A DNA stretch of 16,047 nucleotides from an archaeon (GCA_030593225.1 JAUVHP010000014.1:1-16047), one strand, 5' to 3'. Positions 1 through 7,029 are shown, counted from the first letter of the stretch. A program made the numbers and translations. Notes: generated by a model from the letters alone, not told the origin.

Positions 1-437
1 TTAATCGAGTTAATAAGCGAAGCCTGTTTTGCAATAAATTTTACTTCATCAATATTTAATTTTTTTTCTAGTTCAAATAAAGTTTTTCCTTCAATAAATT
101 CCGAAACACATAATCTTATGTTTGTTTTATTTATCTCTGAAAGGTGTAAAAATCCATGATTTGATTTCAATAGTTTCGGTGTAGAAATCCCAACATCAAT
201 TGCCATTTCCATGATTTTTATATATCTTTCACAATTTTTCAAATCTCTAAAATTTGCAAATACTTTAACAAAATATTTTCCACTTGATGTTTCTAAAATA
301 AAATTAAAATCCTCATAGCCCATTAAAATAAGTTTATTTGATTTAAACTCCCCCAAATTATAATCTCTACATATTTGTAGAGAAATATCTTTTATATCCT
401 CTTGATAATTTATTCTTTCTTTGAATTTCTCTTCCAT
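1..437 (-). CDS. APH-family phosphotransferase (partial, runs off left edge)
   Basis: The reading frame starts at 437 and is open to the window edge, giving 145 codons with no stop, so only the N-terminal part is present. The protein shows the N-lobe pattern of the aminoglycoside phosphotransferase / homoserine kinase type II fold: a GYEDFNFILET strand pair, then GKYFVKVFANFRD with the probable ATP-binding lysine (FVKVF), a helix containing CERYIKIMEMAI, the VGISTPKLLKS turn, and the hinge-like strand LCVSEFIEGKTLFELE. The catalytic loop (HxD) and the metal-binding Asp would lie beyond the edge. The family phosphorylates small molecules or protein substrates; the substrate cannot be told here. 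It diverges from the Dph2 gene, and a TATA-like box near 458-468 would give a nearly leaderless mRNA. Confidence 0.72.
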   Translation of the reverse strand, partial: MEEKFKERINYQEDIKDISLQICRDYNLGEFKSNKLILMGYEDFNFILETSSGKYFVKVFANFRDLKNCERYIKIMEMAIDVGISTPKLLKSNHGFLHLSEINKTNIRLCVSEFIEGKTLFELEKKLNIDEVKFIAKQASLINSI

Positions 438-511
438 ATTATTCCGATAGAAGAATGTTATAAAAATCTTTACTTCAAAATATTTATAACTCTCCCTAAC
501 TTATTTTCTAT
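438..511. promoter_or_regulatory. Divergent promoter region, APH kinase / Dph2
   Basis: On the plus strand, tatttataac at 481-490 lies about 26 nt before the Dph2 ATG at 512. On the minus strand, gttataaaaa (reverse complement, about 458-468) lies about 25 nt before the kinase ATG at 437. Both spacings fit archaeal TATA boxes driving leaderless transcripts. No Shine-Dalgarno is visible on either side. Confidence 0.6.
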
Positions 512-1126
512 ATGAAAACATTATTTATCCCAGCAAAATCAACTATGCAGATTACAGATTCAGAACTTAAAGATTTATCAAAAAATCTGCCAAAAAATTT
601 AGCAATTGCTTATTCTATACAATATAAAGATTTAGCAGAAAAAATAAAAAGCACACTTTCCAAAAAACACAAAATAACTTTCTTCACACAAGTTCTAGGT
701 TGTAGCAAACCAAATTTTCCAAAAAACACAAAAGCAATTTTACTAATTAGCGACGGAAAATTTCACGCGATTTCTCTTGCTCATGAAACAAAAATTCCAG
801 TTTATTTATTTACTAATGGAATTTTACAAAAAATTTCTAAAAAAGAAATAGAAATTTTAGAAAAAAAACAAAAAGGAGCTTATCTAAAATTCCTTCACGC
901 AGAAAAAATCGGAATTTTAATTTCAACAAAACCAGGGCAAGAAAACCTAAAAAAAGCAATTGAATTTAGAAAAAAACACAAGAATAAAACCTCTTACCTA
1001 TTTATTAGTAATAATATAGATACAAATGAATTTGAAAACTTCCAAATCGACTCATGGGTAAATACTTCTTGTCCAAGAATGGATATGAATGAGGGTTCTA
1101 TAATTAATATTAGTAAGGTTAGCTAA
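512..1126 (+). CDS. Dph2-like diphthamide synthesis protein lacking domain 1
   Basis: This resembles archaeal Dph2 (2-(3-amino-3-carboxypropyl)histidine synthase), the radical [4Fe-4S] enzyme that starts diphthamide formation on elongation factor 2. The protein begins directly with the domain 2 sequence (MKTLFIPAKS) and carries QVLGCS (Cys64), the LISDGKFHAISLA and PVYLF strands, GILISTKPGQ (about 134-143) and DSWVNTSCPRM (Cys187). The 123-residue spacing of the two cysteines matches the second and third cluster cysteines of the Pyrococcus enzyme (163 and 287). The usual first domain, with its YGACC-type cysteine motif, is missing: the protein is 204 residues against about 330-340 in the family. 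An in-frame TAA at 497-499 blocks upstream extension. The 3' end overlaps the convergent 76-codon gene by 8 nt. It may be a split gene, a degenerate copy or a real short form. Confidence 0.8.
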   Translation: MKTLFIPAKSTMQITDSELKDLSKNLPKNLAIAYSIQYKDLAEKIKSTLSKKHKITFFTQVLGCSKPNFPKNTKAILLISDGKFHAISLAHETKIPVYLFTNGILQKISKKEIEILEKKQKGAYLKFLHAEKIGILISTKPGQENLKKAIEFRKKHKNKTSYLFISNNIDTNEFENFQIDSWVNTSCPRMDMNEGSIINISKVS

Positions 1127-1349
1127 ATATTCCATGTTCAATTCTTCCAAGTTCTTTTTCAACTTGAAAGTATTTTTTTGCTTTACAACATTCTTTAGGA
1201 GATAAATTTTCCAATGCAACACAAGAAGAACAATACCAATTTTCTGCTTTATTTTCATCACCTTCAAAAACACTAACAATTTTATCAGCAAGTTCTTTAC
1301 CAGCAGTTTTATACATTATTTCAAATTTATTTTCATCACCTTTTTTCAT
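1119..1349 (-). CDS. Small cysteine-rich hypothetical protein (76 aa)
   Basis: No family is recognised. The 76-residue protein is hydrophilic, with an acidic N-terminal helix (KKGDENKFEIMYKTAGKELADKIVSVFEGDENK) followed by a compact cysteine cluster, WYCSSC and KECC (CxxC plus CC), that could bind a metal ion. It lacks a signal peptide and membrane segments, so it is probably cytoplasmic. The start at 1349 was chosen because a TATA-like stretch (aattatataaatt on the plus strand, about 1369-1380) lies about 25 nt upstream on the minus strand. The stop overlaps the convergent Dph2 gene by 8 nt. A competing minus-strand frame (1052-1291) is basic and low-complexity and looks like a shadow. Confidence 0.6.
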   Translation of the reverse strand: MKKGDENKFEIMYKTAGKELADKIVSVFEGDENKAENWYCSSCVALENLSPKECCKAKKYFQVEKELGRIEHGIFS

Positions 1350-1429
1350 AGTAATTAAATTAAAAATAAATTATATAAATTAATCTATATCTGCAAAATC
1401 TTTTTTCTATTTTTTTATCTTTTCATTCC

Positions 1430-1535
1430 TAATTTTGAATTATTTTTTATAAGATTAAGGCAAATTGATTCGTATAATAGTGGAGCTATTTGAGAATCAA
1501 TTTAACGCAGAGATTATGAAAAAGAAACAAAATCC
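1430..1535 (+). repeat. R1 structured repeat, copy 1
   Basis: About 105 nt that fold as one long hairpin. The outer helix is attttg/caaaat. Helix 2 is ttttttataa (1443-1452) with ttatgaaaaa (1514-1523), including one T-G wobble. Helix 3 is a perfect 10 bp, aaattgattc (1462-1471) with gaatcaattt (1494-1503). The apical stem is aatag/ctatt with a 5-nt loop. A purine-rich internal loop (gattaaggc opposite aacgcagaga) lies between helices 2 and 3. The element ends 4-7 nt from the stop codon of the minus-strand gene at 1540. The plus strand is assigned because wobble pairs in this family are T-G on plus and would be A-C on minus. A T/C-rich tract (1401-1430) precedes it. Confidence 0.8.
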
Positions 1536-1539
1536 TAAA

Positions 1540-1926
1540 TTAAACTTTAGCAATACTAAAAACTGTCTTAAGTGCTACAATAATTGTCGCAGGCACAAAT
1601 AGCACTAATAATGCAGCAAAAACAGAAGAAACTGTCGCCCCAACACCTATTCCTACAAAAGAACCTGTAACACTTTCCATACCAAACTTACTCACAATAA
1701 CTAAAATAGCTCCTGCAATCATAAATGTTTGAGAATCCTTTCCTGTCACATTCATAAAACCCACAAATAACCCAAGAAGCAAAAGTATTCCGTAAATCTG
1801 TGCACTATATGCTGTAAGAGCTGGAATCGGAATTAATGTAGTAGAAATCCCAATCAAAAGAGCCAAAATAACACCTATTAAAAACGCCCACGCCCCAATA
1901 GAATTTTCCTTAGATTTAATGCTCAT
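1540..1926 (-). CDS. Small hypothetical integral membrane protein (128 aa)
   Basis: No named family is recognised. The 128-residue protein has about four hydrophobic segments: roughly residues 11-33, 38-60, 67-85 and 95-125. There is a short positively charged N-terminus (MSIKSKE), a conserved-looking GFMNVTGKDSQTFMIAG hairpin between segments 2 and 3, and a glycine-rich stretch (GSFVGIGVGATVSS) between 3 and 4. Few charged residues lie inside the membrane, so there is no sign of a transporter or catalytic centre. The start at 1926 is supported by a TATA-like ttatatataataa about 28 nt upstream on the minus strand. The gene stands alone, and an R1 repeat begins just after its stop codon. A function cannot be assigned. 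Confidence 0.75.
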   Translation of the reverse strand: MSIKSKENSIGAWAFLIGVILALLIGISTTLIPIPALTAYSAQIYGILLLLGLFVGFMNVTGKDSQTFMIAGAILVIVSKFGMESVTGSFVGIGVGATVSSVFAALLVLFVPATIIVALKTVFSIAKV

Positions 1927-2042
1927 TTTAATAGAAAAATAAAATCTTTATTATATATAAAACTTTTTATAGAAGATTTATCTTAGTAAAATATAAAATT
2001 TCCAAAAACGAAAAATTTATTAATATCTATTTGCATATATAT

Positions 2043-2133
2043 TTAAGTGGATTGAACCCTGTCAAATCTTTGTGTATTCAAAGTATCCAGCATGTATTTG
2101 TGTAAATGGTTGGGAAAATTCATTTCCACTTAT
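2043..2133 (+). ncRNA. Candidate structured RNA (about 90 nt)
   Basis: A gene-free stretch closed by a perfect 8-bp helix, taagtgga (2044-2051) with tccactta (2125-2132). Inside are an AACC/GGTT pairing (2055-2058 with 2108-2111), a CTTTG/CAAAG hairpin (2069-2083) and a weak hairpin around 2091-2107. It is less AT-rich than the flanks. On the plus strand a BRE/TATA-like cgaaaaatttatta (2009-2022) lies about 25-30 nt before the first helix, and a T-rich tract (2131-2141) follows the last. The minus strand also offers a TATA-like cttataag (about 2146-2157), so the strand is uncertain. It is not a tRNA: the ggttcaatcc on the minus strand does not form a T arm. It could instead be a leader for the gene at 2214, but that gene has its own promoter. 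Confidence 0.4.
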
Positions 2134-2163
2134 TTATTTTCTAGAATCTTATAAGAAAAAATA

Positions 2164-2213
2164 ATTAATTGTTTAATGGTAAAGTATATAAAGTAAACAA
2201 TTAAACAATTAAT
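2164..2213. promoter_or_regulatory. Promoter with 13-bp inverted-repeat operator
   Basis: Attaattgtttaa (2164-2176) and ttaaacaattaat (2201-2213) are perfect reverse complements. They flank the TATA box agtatataaag (2183-2193), and the right arm touches the ATG at 2214. A further half-site, taaacaa, lies at 2194-2200. The layout suggests a dimeric regulator that blocks TBP/TFB binding or the start site; the downstream gene encodes a winged-helix protein and is the obvious candidate for self-regulation. Confidence 0.65.
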
Positions 2214-3569
2214 ATGGAATTTGAATCTAGTTTAGAAAAGCTATATGAAGCACCAATAGAAGAATTACTCTCTAGAAAAGAAGACGAGATTTTTGATAGG
2301 ACAGAAGGAGGTCAAGAAAATTTAGGAATTAAAATTGCTAGTTTTGGAACAAAAAATGGAGGTATTTTATTTGTTGGTCAAAAAGACTTAAAAAATGGAG
2401 GAGATGTTTTAGGAATCAATAAAAATTTTCAAAAAGAATTTACTGAAGCAATAAGGAATGTTAAACCAGCACCATTAACAAAATCTAAAATAATTAAGTA
2501 TAAAGAAAAAGAATTAGCATTAATTGAAATTAAAAATGTGGGAGAACTTAGACCCTGTGCGTATAAAAAGAATTTTTATGAAAGGAAAGGGGATTCAAAT
2601 ATTTCTTTACAACCAGATGAAGTACGTAGATACCATATAACTTACGGAGGAGTTAATATAGAAAATCTTCCTACTCACGCTTCAAAAAAAGATATAGACT
2701 TTGTCGAATTAAATAAATATATAAAATTATTAAGAAAAGATAAAAAAAATATTTTAGATAGTATAACCTCTAACAATTCTCTTACTATTAGAGGAGTTAT
2801 TGCATTAGGAAAAAATCCATGCGAATATATTGAAGGGGCATTTATTGAAATACAAAAATATGATAATGTTATTGGGAGTCCTCCAATTCCAATAGGTGCT
2901 TCGATAAAATTATCAAAACCTGCAGGAATATTAATTGAAGAGTCAACACAAATAATACTTCAAAATTTACCTCTTGAAAGAATATATAATGGAGCTAGGA
3001 TGACAGAAAATCCATTAATTCCCGAAAGTGTTGTTAGGGAAGTTGTTACAAATGCGATAGCTCATAGAAATTACAGAAGCAATGAGCATATAAGAATAAG
3101 AATATTTGCTGATTGTTTTGATGTGACTAATCCTGCAGTAGTTTCTGAAAAAATGTGGCAAGATATAATATCAAACCATTCAACATATCATCCGAATGAA
3201 GGTCTTTATACTTTTTTAAATCCAAAGTTTCTTTATGAAGGCAGAGGAGAAGGTATTTGGAAAATAAAAGAAGAACTTGAACGTTTACGCAGAATTGCCC
3301 CAGAATTTAAAGTAATAGGAGATACTCCTTCTTCATTTTATGTAAAAATAAGTCTTATTGCTTCTATTTCTAAAGATGTTAAAATGGCTAAATTATATTC
3401 AATAATAAAAAAACACAAAGAACTTACATCTTCAAGAGTAGTAAAACAATTAGGAGTATCTAGAGTAACAGCAATAAAAATGTTAAATCTATTGGTTGAA
3501 GAGGGAATACTTTACCATGAAGGGAATACTAAAACAAGTAAATATTTTGTAAAAGAAATAAAAACATAA
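2214..3569 (+). CDS. AlbA_2 / HATPase_c_4 / winged-helix transcriptional regulator
   Basis: Three parts are visible. Residues about 20-140 form an AlbA_2 (Schlafen-type) domain: ASFGTKNGGILFVGQKD, DVLGIN, and FYERKGDSN near the end. Residues about 255-385 match the HATPase_c_4 / RecG-like C-terminal domain: PESVVREVVTNAIAHRNY with the GHKL-type E and N residues, then FDVTNPAVV, YEGRGEGIWKIKEEL and FKVIGDTPSSFYV. Residues about 390-446 are a winged helix-turn-helix (TSSRVVKQLGVSRVTAIKMLNLL). This is the architecture of COG2865 'putative transcriptional regulator', found widely in archaea and bacteria and often near mobile or defence genes; its biochemical role is not settled. The length (451) is normal. 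The ATG at 2214 directly follows the right arm of a 13-bp inverted repeat around the TATA box, which suggests autoregulation. It is monocistronic. Confidence 0.85.
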   Translation: MEFESSLEKLYEAPIEELLSRKEDEIFDRTEGGQENLGIKIASFGTKNGGILFVGQKDLKNGGDVLGINKNFQKEFTEAIRNVKPAPLTKSKIIKYKEKELALIEIKNVGELRPCAYKKNFYERKGDSNISLQPDEVRRYHITYGGVNIENLPTHASKKDIDFVELNKYIKLLRKDKKNILDSITSNNSLTIRGVIALGKNPCEYIEGAFIEIQKYDNVIGSPPIPIGASIKLSKPAGILIEESTQIILQNLPLERIYNGARMTENPLIPESVVREVVTNAIAHRNYRSNEHIRIRIFADCFDVTNPAVVSEKMWQDIISNHSTYHPNEGLYTFLNPKFLYEGRGEGIWKIKEELERLRRIAPEFKVIGDTPSSFYVKISLIASISKDVKMAKLYSIIKKHKELTSSRVVKQLGVSRVTAIKMLNLLVEEGILYHEGNTKTSKYFVKEIKT

Positions 3570-3670
3570 GCATTTCTATACTTGAAATTCATTTAATTCA
3601 ATCCAAAATAATCCTTATTTTTTATCATAGAAATCTTTATAAACCATAGTAACTCCCAAATGACTACAAA
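3570..3670 (+). promoter_or_regulatory. Promoter of the surface protein gene
   Basis: A TATA-like ctttataaacc (about 3632-3642) lies roughly 30 nt before the ATG at 3671. An earlier ATG at 3661 is out of frame and ends at once, so it does not compete. A T-rich stretch (3617-3626) can end the upstream transcript. Confidence 0.5.
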
Positions 3671-5662
3671 ATGAAATCAAAAATATTGAGTTTGATAAGT
3701 TTAAGCATTTTATCGTTGGTGTTAATGGTTAGTTGTGTAAGTGCTGTTGAAAGAAACCCCCTTGATATTATTGGCAATGATTCAGTTATTAATCATGGAG
3801 ATTCTTTTGATGTTTCATTTAAGATAGATAATCAAGAGAGTCAAGTTTTAACTAATGTTTCTATAAATTTACCCTTATTTGCATTCGGATCTTGGACAGG
3901 GGCAAAATATGGAGGAGTCTCATACATAATTGATTCAGATATTGTAGAATTTAATGATATATTCATTTTAGATGGAACAACAAGTAATATTTTTACTCTT
4001 ACATTTAAGTCAGATGCTTATGAATCTGGTACAGATGTTGGAACAATCTCATTAGATGGAAAAAATAATGAAACTGGGTATCACTTAGATATTAATAATT
4101 TTGATATTTCAATTGATATCAATGAAGACAAATCTCTTTCAATAACTGATGGTGATGATTTAACAAAAACACAAAACGGAACAGTAAATATAACAAACAA
4201 TGGAAATGTTATTCTTGAAGATATTGATTTAAAAATTGTTAGTTCCGCAGATTTAGATTTATCTTTTGATACAACTCCTTTCACATTAAATCCAGGCGCA
4301 TCAGTAGAAGTTGAAATTTATTCAATAAATATAGATAATTTAGATTTTGGAGATGATAATACTTTTACAATTAAAGCAAATAATTCTGAAACAGAAAGTA
4401 ATACTTTAGATTATGAAGTTCCTTTATTATTCTGTGAAGATTGCAGTAATTCAGGAAATTTAGAAATTAATGATATTAATATTAATGTAAAGCAAGGATT
4501 TGGAGACGATGAAGAATACTGGTATCCTTTTGATGTAATTGAAGTAGAAGTAGAAATAGAAAACGACGGAAGCTGGGATATTCAAGACATTGAATTATCT
4601 TGGGCATTGTATACTACTGCTGGAAAAAAAATCACAGACGACACAGAAAGCGATTTCAACCTTGACGAAAATGACGAGAAATTAATAACTTTTACTTTCG
4701 CTTTAGATGAAGATGTAGATGATATGGAATCAGAAGATTTAATTCTTTATATAAAAGCACAAGGGGAAATTGATGATAATGATGCTGAAGAATTAGATAA
4801 TCAAGAAACATGTGTAGAAACTTCAGAAAAAGTTAGTTTAATCACAAATGACGATTTCGTAGTTCTTGATGATATAGAAATTAACGGAATGTCATTAAAA
4901 GATTTAGAGTTAGTTGACGCAGTTGCTTGCGGAACAGAACTTCAAATTATAGCAGATGTTTGGAACATTGGAGACCATGAACAAGACGATGTAACAGTAT
5001 TAATTACAAACAGCGAATTAGGAATAAGCGAACTTGTAGAAATTGGAAATATTGATTCTTTTGATAAAGAAAAATTAGAAACAACAATAACAATCCCAGA
5101 AAATGCAGAAGCAAAATACTACACATTAGAATTTAGAATATATGACGAAGATAATGAAATATTTGAAACTGATGAAGAAGAAAAAGCAATATTCAAAGTT
5201 TTAATTAATGTTGATGGAAACTGTAAACTTAAAGAATCAGCAAAAATCACAGCAGATTTAACTTCTGAAGCAAAAGCAGGAGAACAATTAACAGTCCAAA
5301 CAACAATTACAAACACAGAAGACAAGACAGTAACTTATGTTATTAATGTAAAGGACTACTCAGAATGGGCAACTTTAGAAGACCTTGAATCAAACACAAT
5401 TACATTAGTTGCAGGAGAATCACGAGACATAACATTAACTTTCAATGTAAACAAAGGTGTTTCAGGAAACAAGATTTTCAATATAGAAGTTATTTCAGAC
5501 ACAGAAGTTGTAACAACACAACCAGTGTCAGTTTCAATTGAACCTCAAAATGTATTTGGATTTCTTCCAGGAAACAATTTATACTTGTGGGGAATTGGAG
5601 CATTAAATATACTTTTAATCCTATCAATAATTGTAGTGGCAATAAGATTGTCAAAAGAATAA
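3671..5662 (+). CDS. Putative S-layer / CARDB-type cell-surface protein with C-terminal anchor
   Basis: A 663-residue exported protein. An N-terminal signal peptide (MKSKILSLISLSILSLVLMVSCVSA, then VERNP) is followed by repeated Ig-like beta domains of the CARDB/NEW3 kind: NVSINLPLF, GTVNITNNGNVILEDIDLKI, DVIEVEVEIENDGSWDIQDIEL and KAGEQLTVQTTITNTEDKTVTY. The ectodomain is very acidic (runs such as DDEEYWY and DEDVDDMESED). The C-terminus is tripartite: FGFLPGNN (about 629-636), one hydrophobic helix (about 637-657) and a short charged tail (RLSKE). DPANN genomes often annotate such proteins as 'putative S-layer protein'. The last part could be a transmembrane anchor or a sorting signal for the archaeosortase encoded at 7060; the sequence alone does not decide. 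The next gene begins 7 nt downstream, so they probably share an mRNA. Confidence 0.8.
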   Translation: MKSKILSLISLSILSLVLMVSCVSAVERNPLDIIGNDSVINHGDSFDVSFKIDNQESQVLTNVSINLPLFAFGSWTGAKYGGVSYIIDSDIVEFNDIFILDGTTSNIFTLTFKSDAYESGTDVGTISLDGKNNETGYHLDINNFDISIDINEDKSLSITDGDDLTKTQNGTVNITNNGNVILEDIDLKIVSSADLDLSFDTTPFTLNPGASVEVEIYSINIDNLDFGDDNTFTIKANNSETESNTLDYEVPLLFCEDCSNSGNLEINDININVKQGFGDDEEYWYPFDVIEVEVEIENDGSWDIQDIELSWALYTTAGKKITDDTESDFNLDENDEKLITFTFALDEDVDDMESEDLILYIKAQGEIDDNDAEELDNQETCVETSEKVSLITNDDFVVLDDIEINGMSLKDLELVDAVACGTELQIIADVWNIGDHEQDDVTVLITNSELGISELVEIGNIDSFDKEKLETTITIPENAEAKYYTLEFRIYDEDNEIFETDEEEKAIFKVLINVDGNCKLKESAKITADLTSEAKAGEQLTVQTTITNTEDKTVTYVINVKDYSEWATLEDLESNTITLVAGESRDITLTFNVNKGVSGNKIFNIEVISDTEVVTTQPVSVSIEPQNVFGFLPGNNLYLWGIGALNILLILSIIVVAIRLSKE

Positions 5663-5669
5663 TTCTAAA

Positions 5670-5942
5670 ATGACAGAATATCAATTTAAAGAAAGGGCAA
5701 CAAATATAATTGGGAAAAAATTAACAGAAAAAATAAGTGTCGGAGATTTAATTTTTCCTACCTCAAGAGAATTAAGAAAAGATAAAGGAGAAGATGTTTG
5801 CCCTCTTATAAAAGAAGGTTGCGAAAGAAATCTAGGAGATGATAACCCATTAATAAGATATGATAAATTCCTATGCACAACTCTAAGACATATCTCTTGT
5901 TATAAATTAGTTATTTGGAGCTTAACAGATTGCAAACAATAA
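5670..5942 (+). CDS. Small cysteine-containing hypothetical protein (90 aa)
   Basis: No family is recognised. The 90-residue protein has a charged N-terminal half (MTEYQFKERATNIIGKKLTEKI) and five cysteines in its second half, in the motifs VCPLIKEGCERN, FLCTTLRHISCYK and TDCKQ. The spacing suggests disulfides or a metal site, but there is no signal peptide. It starts 7 nt after the surface-protein stop with no TATA box of its own, so it is probably the second gene of that operon. Its stop lies 1 nt from the stop of the convergent PAP2 gene. The tight packing on both sides and the protein-like composition favour a real gene; the reverse-strand frame at 5681-5878 is taken as a shadow. Confidence 0.6.
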   Translation: MTEYQFKERATNIIGKKLTEKISVGDLIFPTSRELRKDKGEDVCPLIKEGCERNLGDDNPLIRYDKFLCTTLRHISCYKLVIWSLTDCKQ

Positions 5943-5943
5943 T

Positions 5944-6552
5944 TCATTTTTTTAAAAATTTCTTCAAAACTTTCTCACCAAATTTATATTTTCCTTCTAG
6001 TTTAATCATTGCCCAACCCAAAACAATTCCTATCAATCCTCCAGCAATTACATCACTTAGAAAATGCAATCCAAAATAAACCCTAGAAAAAGCAACTAAT
6101 CCTGCAAAAATAATCCAGACATATTTAAATCTTGGAAATTCTTTTGCTAAAATCGGAACAGCACAAAATGCAAGCATTGCCTGAAACGATGGAAAACTAA
6201 AATTCCAAACCAAATGACTACTTTTTTCTAAAATAGGCAACACAGAAACTAATCCTTGCTGAAAAGGTCTTGCCCTATGAATTCCAAATTTCAAAACAAA
6301 ACTAACAACAACAGATAAAAAAAGCGTTAACCATAAAGGTAAAATCCATCTTCTTTTATGTTCTTTCCATAAAAATAAACTTGTCAAAAAAAAGAAAATA
6401 ATAATCTCAGAACTAACAAAAGTTATTCCTAAAAAAAATTCATTCAAAATATTATTTCTAAATAAAGAAACAAACTGAATTATTTTTTCATCAAACATAA
6501 AACTAATAACAGCAACTAAAATACCTAAAATAATTATTAACCACTTTTTCAT
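5944..6552 (-). CDS. PAP2-family membrane lipid phosphatase with atypical motif 2
   Basis: A 202-residue polytopic membrane protein with about six hydrophobic segments. It carries PAP2 motif 1 (Kx6RP: K88...R95-P96 in KFGIHRARP) and a perfect motif 3 (SRx5Hx3D: S156, R157, H163, D167 in SRVYFGLHFLSD). Motif 2 is normally PSGH; here it reads PSFQ (P121-Q124), so the proton-donating histidine is a glutamine and the glycine a phenylalanine. Family members remove phosphate from isoprenyl diphosphates or phosphatidic acid on the outer face of the membrane; the nearby archaeosortase and DedA genes fit lipid-carrier recycling. The nucleophile H163 is kept, so slow or altered activity is possible. 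The TATA box (about 6572-6582) lies inside an inverted repeat. Confidence 0.87.
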   Translation of the reverse strand: MKKWLIIILGILVAVISFMFDEKIIQFVSLFRNNILNEFFLGITFVSSEIIIFFFLTSLFLWKEHKRRWILPLWLTLFLSVVVSFVLKFGIHRARPFQQGLVSVLPILEKSSHLVWNFSFPSFQAMLAFCAVPILAKEFPRFKYVWIIFAGLVAFSRVYFGLHFLSDVIAGGLIGIVLGWAMIKLEGKYKFGEKVLKKFLKK

Positions 6553-6655
6553 AAATTAATTTTGAAACACAACTATATAAAAGTTTCAAAAATAATCCCG
6601 AAGGGCGACACCTTTTTGTCAGGAGTATAAAGATTTATTTTCTAAATCTGCAATA
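6553..6655. repeat. R2 repeat unit 1 (short form)
   Basis: This unit runs attaattttgaaacacaac, TATA, gtttcaaaaataatccc, a ccgaaggg mini-hairpin, gtcaggagtataaag, and a terminal hairpin agattta/taaatct (6631-6649) followed by gcaataa. Compared with the copies at 6866 and 9752 it lacks the central stretch of about 60 nt. The first 24 nt are repeated at 6653-6676, so units 1 and 2 are in tandem with a period of about 102 nt. Confidence 0.65.
6560..6591. promoter_or_regulatory. PAP2 promoter inside TTTTGAAAC/GTTTCAAAA inverted repeat
   Basis: Ttttgaaac (6560-6568) and gtttcaaaa (6583-6591) are perfect 9-bp reverse complements. The 14-nt spacer holds the TATA element of the minus-strand PAP2 gene (ttttatatag on the minus strand), about 25 nt before its ATG at 6552. 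The same design occurs at 9752-9786. Confidence 0.6.
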
Positions 6656-6676
6656 AATTAATTTTGAAACACAACT

Positions 6677-6768
6677 TTAGACAACTTTGCAAAAGCAAAA
6701 TATTTAGCAAAGATGAATCCTGAAAAAAACAATTAAAATTTTCAGGGGAGAACTAAAAATAAAACTCC
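6677..6768. repeat. R3 multi-hairpin repeat, copy A
   Basis: The first of two tandem copies (88 identical nt, 6677-6764, plus ctcc). It holds hairpin I, ctttgc (6685-6690) with gcaaag (6707-6712), and hairpin II, cctgaaaa (6719-6726) with ttttcagg (6739-6746). A short third stem, ggag with ctcc, closes the copy. Confidence 0.75.
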
Positions 6769-6865
6769 TTAGACAACTTTGCAAAAGCAAAATATTTAGC
6801 AAAGATGAATCCTGAAAAAAACAATTAAAATTTTCAGGGGAGAACTAAAAATAAAAAGTTCTCTT
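6769..6865. repeat. R3 multi-hairpin repeat, copy B
   Basis: Exact tandem copy of 6677-6764 (88 of 88 nt), with a period of 92. After the shared sequence it ends differently: gagaac is answered by gttctc (about 6840-6863), forming hairpin III with a 12-nt A-rich loop. The identity points to a recent duplication. Confidence 0.75.
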
Positions 6866-7029
6866 TATAAAAGTTTCAAAAATAATCCCATAGGACGACC
6901 GAGCATTTACAAAAATTCAAATAAATGAACAAAGAGAATTTAGAGAAGTTTTTGTGAATGGGAGTTTTCTTTGTCAGGAGTATAAAGATTTTTGTCTTAA
7001 AAATCTGCAATAAAATAAATAAACCCAAT

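Larger units (their letters stand above)
6656..7013. repeat. R2 repeat unit 2 (full form, interrupted by R3)
   Basis: The left end (attaattttgaaacacaac, 6657-6675) and the continuation (ttataaaagtttcaaaaataatccc, 6865-6889) are adjacent in unit 1 but separated here by the two R3 copies. The central part (about 6896-6975) is nearly identical to 9800-9875 and can form a 12-bp helix, catttacaaaaa (6904-6915) with tttttgtgaatg (6949-6960). The terminal hairpin is agattttt/aaaaatct (6987-7005), which differs from agattta/taaatct in the other copies by paired changes. This region shows no open reading frame of note. Confidence 0.65.

Noticed and set aside
1052..1291. Minus-strand frame of 79 codons
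   Set aside because: It overlaps the 76-codon gene in another frame, is Ile/Leu/Lys-rich and intrudes further into the Dph2 gene; the 76-codon frame has the better promoter and composition.
2043..2133. A tRNA on the minus strand, suggested by ggttcaatcc near the 3' end
   Set aside because: The five bases on each side of the putative T loop do not pair, there is no D arm, and the second half of the motif is used in the outer helix.
6677..6865. R3 tandem copies as a CRISPR array
   Set aside because: There are only two units of 88 nt, without unique spacers of regular length and without cas genes.
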